Source: Streptomyces sp. TRM68367
GTDB lineage: Bacteria > Actinomycetota > Actinomycetes > Streptomycetales > Streptomycetaceae
Direction of reading: 5' to 3'
Assembly (NCBI RefSeq): GCF_014495685.1
Contig: NZ_JACTVI010000044.1
Location: 20,507-66,661, forward strand
DNA length: 46,155 nt
Under the pieces are notes generated by a model. The model did not search any database. It saw nothing but the letters and a program-made list of their open reading frames with translations, and was not told the DNA's origin. This document shows, one piece after another, positions 40,104 through 46,155 of the stretch (position 1 is its first letter; the number at the start of each line of letters is the position of its first letter). The translations under genes were made by a program, and so were the position numbers.

Positions 40104-40455
40104 GAGGCGCGTTGCAGTCAGTTCGAACGGACAAGTAGCCCGTCGGGGTCGCACAGTCTCCCGCAGCGGATGCCGACGACGCCCGTGCACCACATCCACG
40201 TGCGACAACTCGACTCACGGCCCTACATGATCCACCCCGCTGGTCAGCCACCCAGCCCCCTCAGCAGCGCCGCTAGGTTCGCTGAGACGGAAGGCCGATC
40301 GGTTCCGGGTGAATTGCGCGTGTTCGGCTGCTCATGCCAGCCGCGGGACAGCGGTAGCACTTGAACGAGCACCATCGCCGTTTCCCTGCCATCGCACCGA
40401 GCCGCAACTCGGTCAATTGGGCGCCCCCTGTCGCAGTTCGGGTGCGGCGGGCAGG
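40104..40455. other. Intergenic, no gene seen
   Basis: No frame here has a start and composition I can support. It should carry the promoter of the S9 peptidase gene. Confidence 0.4.
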
Positions 40456-42474
40456 ATGATCGTCGTGATCCACGCCTTGGATGATGCCGCCTCATTCCAC
40501 GACCTGTTTGCCACACACCCCCGCCTGACCGGTCTGGTCCTGGCGCCCGATGGAACGCGCTTGATCGCGTCCGTGCAGATCATCGACGACGAGGGAACCA
40601 GGTTCGTTTCGGGGTTGTGGGAGGTGGACCCCTCGGGTGAGCGCGAGAGCCGCCCCGTGGGCCGGTCCGTGCCAGGTGACTTCGCTCCCGCTTTCGCTGC
40701 CGACGGCACACTGCTGTTCCTCTCCGGCCGCGAGAACACGGATTCCGCCGCTGAGAAGAGCGAGAGCCGGGGTGTGGGGCTGTGGGCACTGCCGGACCTG
40801 GGCGAGGCCCGGCAGATCGCCCACCACCCAGGAGACATATCCGCCTTCGCCGTCGCCAAGGACGCCCGCACGGTCGCCTACACCGCTGATCTGCTGCCTG
40901 GCGCGGTAAATGCCGAGGCATACGCCGAACTTCGCCGTGAGCGCGAGAGCGCCATGGTCAACGCAGTTCTGTACGAGACGACGACGTATGCCTTTGGCGC
41001 AGGCCTCGGCCCCGACGGACCCCACACCTTCGTCCTGCACTCCGACGGGGCTCCGGTGAACGCCGGCAGCCAAGGTCTGCCGGGCACAGGAGATATGGCG
41101 CTCTCTCCGGACGGATCGATGGTGGCCTACACGCGCGCCGCGACGGGCCGCACTCCCGACACGAATGTCGTGGTGGTCGCCGACGCGGCCACTGGCGTCG
41201 AGTGCCACACGTTCTCGCGCCCTGGTCAGCAGTACTACCGCCTGGCGTTCACGGCCGATGGCTCAGCGTTGGTCTGCCAGCGTCAGCGAGAGGAGACCTA
41301 TGACACGGAGTGGCGAGTCACGCTTGTCTCGTTCGACCTGGCCTCGGGTGAAGAGACCGACCTCCTGCCTGGGTTCGACAACTGGCCGTGGCCGGGACGG
41401 GCGGTCCTCTCGCCGATCCGTGGGGACGCCACGCTGTGGTTCACCGGTGACGAGCGGGGCCACTGCCCGATCTTCCGCCGCGACGCGGACGGCACGATCA
41501 CCCGCCTGACCGCCTCCGCCGCCTACGCCTCGCTCTGCGTGTCGCCCGACGGGACCACCCTGTACGCACTGCGCAGCACGATCGACAGCCCGCCTCGAGT
41601 GGTCCGGCTGGACGCCGTCACATCCGATCAACAACCCGCCTTCCTCCGGGCCCCCGGCGACCTCGACTCGCTTCCCGGCACGCTGACCGAGGTGCACGTC
41701 GAGGCGGACGACGGTTTCCCGTTGCGCGCCTGGCTCGCGCTGCCCGAGGGTGTCTCGGCCGAGCGCCCGGCGCCGCTGATGATCGCCGCGCACGGTGGCC
41801 CGCAGATGTCCTGGAGCGCCTGGACGTGGTTGTGGAACCCCTGGCCGTTCGCGGCCCGCGGCTACGCGGTGCTGCTACCGGATCCGGCGCTGTCCACCGG
41901 CTACGGGCAGCGCATGCAGGAGCGCGGCCGGGGCCAGTACGGCGGTCAGCCCTACCGTGATCTCATCGCGCTGACGGACGCGGCACTGGCACGCGACGAC
42001 CTCGACGCGACCAGGACCGGCCTCGCCGGCTGGTCCTACGGAGGCTACCTGGCCAACCGGGCCGCGCCCCTTACCGACCGCTTCAAGGCGATCGTCACCC
42101 ATGCCGGGATGTGGAACCTGGAAGCGTTCCAGATCGACACGGACATGCACGCGTACTTCCGGAAGGTCTTCGGCGACCCGCGGACGCAGCGCGAACGGTA
42201 CGAAACCAACTCACCCCACTTCCACGCGGCGAAGGTGACCACGCCGATGCTGATCGTGCACGGCGGCAAGGACCACCGCGTCCCGATGGGCCAGGCACTG
42301 AGCCTGCACAGCGATCTCCAGCGGCTCGGGACACCCGTCAGCTTCCTGCACTTCCCGGACGAGGGCCACGCCATCGGGGCGCCGAACCACATTCGCATCC
42401 TGTACGAGACGGTGCTGAACTTCCTCGACCACCATGTCCTCGAACAGGAGTGGCGGCGCCCCGCAATGCTCTAA
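40456..42474 (+). CDS. S9 family prolyl-oligopeptidase-type serine peptidase
   Basis: The 672-residue enzyme starts MIVVIHALDDAASFHDLFAT; a GTG nine bases later is also possible. Residues 20-420 are a beta-propeller built from repeats of 'SPDGt..ly.' type. The alpha/beta-hydrolase domain follows with MIAAHGGPQMSWSAWTWLW, nucleophile Ser527 in GWSYGGYLA, Asp606 in HGGKDHRVP and His638 in DEGHAIG. Members cleave short peptides or acyl-peptides in the cytosol. The downstream acetyltransferase gene begins 30 bases later and is likely co-transcribed. Confidence 0.9.
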   Translation: MIVVIHALDDAASFHDLFATHPRLTGLVLAPDGTRLIASVQIIDDEGTRFVSGLWEVDPSGERESRPVGRSVPGDFAPAFAADGTLLFLSGRENTDSAAEKSESRGVGLWALPDLGEARQIAHHPGDISAFAVAKDARTVAYTADLLPGAVNAEAYAELRRERESAMVNAVLYETTTYAFGAGLGPDGPHTFVLHSDGAPVNAGSQGLPGTGDMALSPDGSMVAYTRAATGRTPDTNVVVVADAATGVECHTFSRPGQQYYRLAFTADGSALVCQRQREETYDTEWRVTLVSFDLASGEETDLLPGFDNWPWPGRAVLSPIRGDATLWFTGDERGHCPIFRRDADGTITRLTASAAYASLCVSPDGTTLYALRSTIDSPPRVVRLDAVTSDQQPAFLRAPGDLDSLPGTLTEVHVEADDGFPLRAWLALPEGVSAERPAPLMIAAHGGPQMSWSAWTWLWNPWPFAARGYAVLLPDPALSTGYGQRMQERGRGQYGGQPYRDLIALTDAALARDDLDATRTGLAGWSYGGYLANRAAPLTDRFKAIVTHAGMWNLEAFQIDTDMHAYFRKVFGDPRTQRERYETNSPHFHAAKVTTPMLIVHGGKDHRVPMGQALSLHSDLQRLGTPVSFLHFPDEGHAIGAPNHIRILYETVLNFLDHHVLEQEWRRPAML

Positions 42475-42506
42475 CTGATCATCCTGAACGAAGGGATCGT
42501 TCCGCT

Positions 42507-43109
42507 GTGACGCATGCTCACGAGGAAGAAGTCCTGGCCCGGATCGCCAAGGGGCTCGTCTACACCGAGTCGGAAGCGGCCTTCCAGGCCCCTCGGCGCC
42601 GCACAGAGCAGATCTTCGAGTACAACCACACACCACCGAGCGAAACGGAGAAGCGTCGATCGCTGCTCGTCGCGATCTTCGGCTCAGTCGGTGAACGCAC
42701 GGTGCTGCTGCCGCCGTTCCACGCCGGGTTCGGCAGCAACGTCCACATCGGCGACGACTTCTTCGGGAACGTGAACCTCACGTTCGTCGACGACGTGGAC
42801 ATCCGCATAGGCAACGGCGTCATGATCGCGCCCAGCGTGACACTGACCACGACGGGACACCCGGTGCATCCCTCGCGACGCGCTGACTTCGGGCGGTTCT
42901 CGGAACCGATCGTGATCGAGGACAAGGTGTGGATCGGCAGCAACGCGGTGGTCCTGCCCGGCGTTCGCATCGGATACGGGTCGGTCATCGGCGCCGGCAG
43001 CGTCGTCAGCCGCAGCATTCCCCCGATGACCGTCGCGGTCGGAACCCCTTGCCGGGTGGTCCGCCCCATCACGGCAGAGGACCTCACCACACGTACCGCC
43101 GGTCATTAG
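42507..43109 (+). CDS. Sugar O-acetyltransferase (maltose/galactoside type)
   Basis: The 200-residue enzyme starts at GTG, MTHAHEEEVLARIAKGLVYT. It has the Maa/LacA N-terminal helical domain followed by left-handed beta-helix hexapeptide repeats (IGNGVMIAPSVTLTTTGHPV, IVIEDKVWIGSNAVVLPGVR, IGYGSVIGAGSVVSRSIPPM). The catalytic His is in TGHPV. It transfers acetyl from acetyl-CoA to a sugar hydroxyl. The length is typical. It follows the S9 peptidase gene on the same strand. Confidence 0.92.
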   Translation: MTHAHEEEVLARIAKGLVYTESEAAFQAPRRRTEQIFEYNHTPPSETEKRRSLLVAIFGSVGERTVLLPPFHAGFGSNVHIGDDFFGNVNLTFVDDVDIRIGNGVMIAPSVTLTTTGHPVHPSRRADFGRFSEPIVIEDKVWIGSNAVVLPGVRIGYGSVIGAGSVVSRSIPPMTVAVGTPCRVVRPITAEDLTTRTAGH

Positions 43110-43384
43110 TGCTGGTGGCGGAGCTCTACGACCACCGGCACCGTCGCTCGGGACGGGCAGCCACGAGGGCCCTGACGGCAGGTCAGCAGCGTCGATCAGG
43201 CGGACCGGCTGGCCGGCGCAAGCTGCCGGGCTGGAGCAGGAGGCCGCCGAGTTGGAGTGGCCGCTCAATGGCCGGTAACAAAGGGTGAAACTCCATGGCC
43301 GGAACAGGCCACGGGCGGCAGGGTGTCGGCGTGAGGGCACGCGATGCGGGTACGCCGCGCGCTGGTTGCGAGAAAGGCAGAGCA

Positions 43385-43981
43385 GTGGGCTCCAGTGGGA
43401 TAGCACCGTGGGACGAGGCCGTGTGGCTCAACCGACCGCCGGCGGTGGAACGCGACGGCAATGAGCTGGTGGTGACCACCGCGGGCGGCAGCGATTTCTG
43501 GCGTCGCACCAGCTACGGGTTCATACGCGACAACGGTCACGCTCTGCTTGCCGACTTTCAGGTGGGCACCGCGGTCGAAGTCACCTTCGAAGCCGACTTC
43601 ACCGCCCTGTACGACCAGGCCGGCGTGATGGTCCGCGTCGATGAGCGCACCTGGGTGAAGGCGGGCGTCGAGGCCACGGACGGCACCCCGCATCTGGGGG
43701 CCGTGGTCACCCACGACGCCTCGGACTGGTCGCTGGCCCCCGTCCCCGACTGGGCCGACAAGCCGGTCACCGTGCGCGCCAGCCGTTCCGGCGATGCGCT
43801 GACCATCCGCGCCCGCAGCGGCGACGGCCCCTGGCGGATGGTCCGCCTCGCGCATCTTCCCCCGGACGCGACTACGACCGCGGGGCCGTTCTGCTGCTCC
43901 CCCCAGCGCGCGGGCCTGCAGGTCCGCTTCACCCGCTTCACCTTCGGCCAGGCCGACGCCGGCCTGCACGAAGGCCCGTAA
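43385..43981 (+). CDS. DUF1349 (YesU-like) protein
   Basis: The 198-residue protein starts at GTG, MGSSGIAPWDEAVWLNRPPA, with GAAAGG upstream. It has the DUF1349 concanavalin-like beta-sandwich pattern: GGSDFWRRTSYGFIRDNGHA, YDQAGVMVRVDERTWVKAGV, and GPFCCSPQRAGLQVRFTRFT near the end. The CCSP motif and the C-terminal F strand are characteristic. Relatives are thought to bind carbohydrates; no catalytic role is known. No signal peptide is present. It converges with the APH gene downstream. Confidence 0.9.
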   Translation: MGSSGIAPWDEAVWLNRPPAVERDGNELVVTTAGGSDFWRRTSYGFIRDNGHALLADFQVGTAVEVTFEADFTALYDQAGVMVRVDERTWVKAGVEATDGTPHLGAVVTHDASDWSLAPVPDWADKPVTVRASRSGDALTIRARSGDGPWRMVRLAHLPPDATTTAGPFCCSPQRAGLQVRFTRFTFGQADAGLHEGP

Positions 43982-44001
43982 GCGTGGGTAACGTCGATTG
44001 A

Positions 44002-44919
44002 TCAGTGGTGTGCCGCTGCGATAAGGCGCCGGAGCGCGGTGTGGGCGGGTGGGCCCCAGGTGGGCTTGCCGCCGGGACGGCCGCGGACTCCAGCCTCTCC
44101 GATGCAGATGCCGCTGAGGGCGCGCAGCACCGCCCAGCCGCGGGCGCGGCGCAGGGTCGCGGCGTCCGCGGCCAATCGGTAGGCGTCATAGAAGCGGTCG
44201 GCGGCGCCGTCCGGCAGCAGCAGCCAAGGGGCGGCGAGGTCGCAGGCCGGATCGCCGGCGCAGAGGTCGCCGAAGTCGATCACGCCGCAGAAGGTGCCGT
44301 CCGCGGTGAGGACGTTGGCCGGATGCAGGTCGCCGTGAAGCCACAGTGCCGGGCCCGCCCACTCGGGCGCGGCAACGGCGTCCTCCCAGATCGCTCGGAC
44401 GGCATCCGGATCGGGGAGCAGCCCCAGCTCGATGGCCGAGGCGAGATGCTCGGCGAACTGCTCGGCACGGTCGGCCAGCGGCCCCCCGCTGCCACGACCA
44501 GCGGGCGCCCCGTCGGGGGCAGGTCGGTGAAGAGCCGTCAGGAAGGCGGCCAAGGCGTCGGCGGCCTCCGCAGCGCGTGTGGCGGGAGCGTGGTCGGCGG
44601 GCGTGCCTGGCACCCAGGTGGTGACGATCCAGGGCCGCGGAAACCGCTCGGTGGGCTCGCCGAGGCGCTGCGGGACCGGGACTGGCAGGGGCAGGTGCGG
44701 GGCGAGGGCGGGCAGCCAGGCGTGCTCCTTGCGCAGCAGCACGTCCGCGGACTGTGTCGCCCAAGGCACCCGGACAGCGAGGTGGTCGCCGAGCCGCCAC
44801 AGTTGGTTGTCCCAGCCACGCGCGCCGAGCCTCAAGGAACGATCGGCCAGGTCGGGGTGCTGGTCGCGCAGCAGATCCCGGACCAAGTCCGCGGTGATCT
44901 CGATCTCGGTATGGGTCAT
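44002..44919 (-). CDS. Aminoglycoside phosphotransferase family protein
   Basis: The 305-residue protein starts MTHTEIEITADLVRDLLRDQ. It shows the APH family order: GWDNQLWRLGDHLAVRVPW (ATP loop and Lys-equivalent region), ALWLHGDLHPANVLTADGTF (catalytic HGDLHxxN) and CGVIDFGDLCAGDPACDLAA (DFG-like with metal-binding Asp). The length is normal. This branch includes macrolide 2'-phosphotransferases and many kinases of unknown substrate. Convergent with DUF1349; a strong hairpin lies some 150 bases upstream of its start. Confidence 0.9.
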   Translation of the reverse strand: MTHTEIEITADLVRDLLRDQHPDLADRSLRLGARGWDNQLWRLGDHLAVRVPWATQSADVLLRKEHAWLPALAPHLPLPVPVPQRLGEPTERFPRPWIVTTWVPGTPADHAPATRAAEAADALAAFLTALHRPAPDGAPAGRGSGGPLADRAEQFAEHLASAIELGLLPDPDAVRAIWEDAVAAPEWAGPALWLHGDLHPANVLTADGTFCGVIDFGDLCAGDPACDLAAPWLLLPDGAADRFYDAYRLAADAATLRRARGWAVLRALSGICIGEAGVRGRPGGKPTWGPPAHTALRRLIAAAHH

Positions 44920-45070
44920 GCGGAGCCACGGTAGTCGGACGGCGCCCCGCCGTTTGCGACGCCCAGCAATTCGTGCCGCTCAACCTTCCGATGGCAAAGA
45001 CCAAGGTTCGGTGGCAGAGGACATTGGCCCCTGGTGTCCGCCGTGGGGACACGTCGAGGCGGTGGGTCTG

Positions 45071-45101
45071 GGAAGGGTGCGGATAGCGTCCGCACCCTTC
45101 C
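45071..45101. terminator. Perfect 13-bp hairpin terminator
   Basis: GGAAGGGTGCGGA (45071-45083) pairs perfectly with TCCGCACCCTTCC (45089-45101) around TAGCG. It lies downstream of the minus-strand gene pair at 45186-46088 and upstream of the APH gene, and so ends the former. Confidence 0.85.
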
Positions 45102-45185
45102 GTCCGGGGCGCTCATGGGGGACACGTTCCTTACGGGGACCGGTTGTACGGTGCTCGCGTCTCTGGCGTGCAGTACGGCCGGTGC

Positions 45186-45599
45186 CTAGAAGCCGAGACG
45201 GCCGAGGAGCCCGTTCAGGTCGCCATCGAGGCCGAGCACATCGCCGCCGGGGTTGTCCGCCTCGCGCTGCGCCGAGAGCGCCTTGTCCGCTGTGGTCATC
45301 AGCAGCTCGGCAGCCGCGATCGCTCCCCGCTCGCCGCGCTCCACGCTGCGCGCCAGGCGGACGGCCACCTCCCGGTGCATCACGGCTTTCGGCGCGGTCA
45401 CGTCGCTCAGCAACGCGTGAACGGCGGCGACGAGAGAGCCGTCCGGCTGCGGTGCACTGCCCTCGTCTCCGTCCGCGACGGCGGCGCTCAGCAGCGCGGC
45501 GGCCGTCGCCGCGAGGGACGCCCCCCGCCGTTCGGCCATCGCCACCAGCCGGTCATGGACGATCGGAGCGACGCGGGTTGTCAAGGGCTTGGACGGCAT
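45186..45599 (-). CDS. Ribbon-helix-helix-like protein of an integrative element
   Basis: The 137-residue protein starts MPSKPLTTRVAPIVHDRLVA, a likely Arc/MetJ-type DNA-binding start (strand TTRVAP, helices HDRLVAMAERRGASLAATAA). The C-terminal part is helical and acidic, ending LGLDGDLNGLLGRLGF. Its ATG overlaps the end of the upstream gene by about 18 bases in another frame, a sign of translational coupling. Small genes of this sort are common in actinomycete integrative elements and plasmids, where they control copy number, maintenance or transfer. Confidence 0.75.
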   Translation of the reverse strand: MPSKPLTTRVAPIVHDRLVAMAERRGASLAATAAALLSAAVADGDEGSAPQPDGSLVAAVHALLSDVTAPKAVMHREVAVRLARSVERGERGAIAAAELLMTTADKALSAQREADNPGGDVLGLDGDLNGLLGRLGF

Positions 45600-46088
45600 C
45601 TCAGGGGCCTCCAGGGCGTTCGCAGGGAGGGGCCGCATCCGTGGCGGGATGTATACGGGCGCGGCCGTCCTGGCCTGCGCTGATGTGTAGCGATACCAAA
45701 CGGCCGGGCGTGGTTCGTGTCACTGTTCCGCCAGCCTTTTGTAGGGGTGCGCAGTAGTCGGCGTCGGCCGGGTCGGGGGCCGTGGTGGCGTCGACGTGGG
45801 GCGGGGGCGGGCTGCTCGTCGAGGGGCGGCAGGTTGGCGAGGGCGGCGCGTATCTCGTCGGTGAGCTCCTGGTCCTGGTGCTCGTCGGCGAGGAGACGGG
45901 CGGCGCCTGCTTGGGCGAGGCCGTACGCCTGCTCTGGGCGGATGCCGAAGACACGGGCGATCGTCTTGTAAGTGACGGTTCCCGAGGCGATGAGGAGCGC
46001 GACGGCGCGGGGCCGGTCCTGGGGGAAGTCGGTCGCGTGCTCGTGGCTCGTGTTGTCGGTAGCGGGCTGCGTGAGTTTCCTGAGTCAA
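45581..46088 (-). pseudogene. HTH-like island protein with frameshifted start
   Basis: The body reads DRPRAVALLIASGTVTYKTI, ARVFGIRPEQAYGLAQAGAA and RLLADEHQDQELTDEIRAAL and ends at TGA 45581-45583. The first part is a helix-turn-helix (TVTYKTIARVFGIRPEQAY). This frame contains no ATG, GTG or TTG and meets an in-frame stop at 46085-46087. The likely start is TTG 46088 (MTQETH...), one frame away, so a single-base indel near 46075 is implied. Either a real mutation or a sequencing error would explain it. Confidence 0.55.
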
Positions 46089-46091
46089 CCT

Positions 46092-46155
46092 CTATGCCGC
46101 CTGGGGCGTGTCGGCGGGCGCGTTGATCTTGCTGTTGGCCTGGTGGATGGCGGGG
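46092..46155 (-). CDS. C-terminal end of a gene running off the window
   Basis: Only the last 20 codons are visible: PAIHQANSKINAPADTPQAA followed by TAG. It lies four bases upstream of the TTG of the next minus-strand gene, so it is part of the same operon. Identity cannot be told from this much. Confidence 0.5.
   Translation of the reverse strand, partial: PAIHQANSKINAPADTPQAA

Noticed and set aside
42111..42506. N-terminal extension of the acetyltransferase into the S9 peptidase gene
   Set aside because: The extension is an overlapping frame of the peptidase C-terminus; GTG 42507 gives the normal Maa/LacA start and length.

Overview
The window is high-GC actinobacterial DNA, almost certainly a Streptomyces chromosome. 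The coding style (GC-rich third positions, many GTG starts, GGAGG-type ribosome sites) and the gene set fit this: upp, tadA with its partner gene, and an adjacent pair of SigF-type sporulation sigma factors that matches the sigF/sigN neighbourhood of S. coelicolor as I remember it. All identifications come from reading the sequence; no database search was run.

Bases 1-13300 are ordinary core genome: a LytR_C membrane protein, uracil phosphoribosyltransferase, tRNA adenosine deaminase, tRNA-Ser(CGA), a Dabb protein, the two sigma factors, a lipoprotein, and a MarR / DHA2 efflux / YceI operon. In that operon the transporter carries three extra carboxypeptidase-regulatory-like domains and the YceI protein carries one. 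A 1.2 kb insert at tRNA-Ser(CGA) is bounded by a 30-nt direct repeat of the tRNA 3' end.

Bases 13300-23300 mix intact genes (PPOX-fold enzyme, TetR, OmpR-type response regulator, amidohydrolase, DUF2797, two MarR genes, DHA2 efflux) with clear decay. There is a histidine kinase broken by a lost sensor region and frame changes, a glycosyltransferase start fused to a transporter tail, a TPR-regulator remnant, and a secreted-protein gene lacking its start and carrying an in-frame TAG.

Bases 23270-24340 hold three tRNA-linked traces: a degenerate tRNA-Arg copy, intact tRNA-Arg(ACG), and the 3' part of a tRNA-Ser(GCT) cut at the anticodon. From here rightwards lies an integrated mobile island. 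It begins with actinomycete integrative conjugative element (AICE) genes: a putative ribbon-helix-helix regulator with a perfect palindromic operator, small overlapping ORFs, an SpdB-like protein, and a TraB that is internally deleted and frameshifted. No integrase, excisionase or replication gene is visible. Cargo follows: an ANT(2'')-like nucleotidyltransferase, a truncated IS630-type transposase, a kinase-fold protein, and an APH(6)-like kinase.

The most interesting cargo is at 33.3-38.3 kb. A TPR-type HTH regulator overlaps a NUDIX gene. Divergent from them, across an operator-like palindrome, run an RsbW-type ATPase, a small membrane protein, a radical SAM/SPASM enzyme, a 45-residue acidic peptide with a strong ribosome site overlapping the enzyme stop codon, a hairpin, and a phosphotransferase-fold protein. 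This looks like a compact RiPP pathway of a class I do not recognise.

Bases 39600-45000 carry GNAT, S9 peptidase, hexapeptide acetyltransferase, DUF1349 and APH genes. The last kilobase again shows AICE-style small genes on the minus strand, so the island or a second element continues past the window edge.
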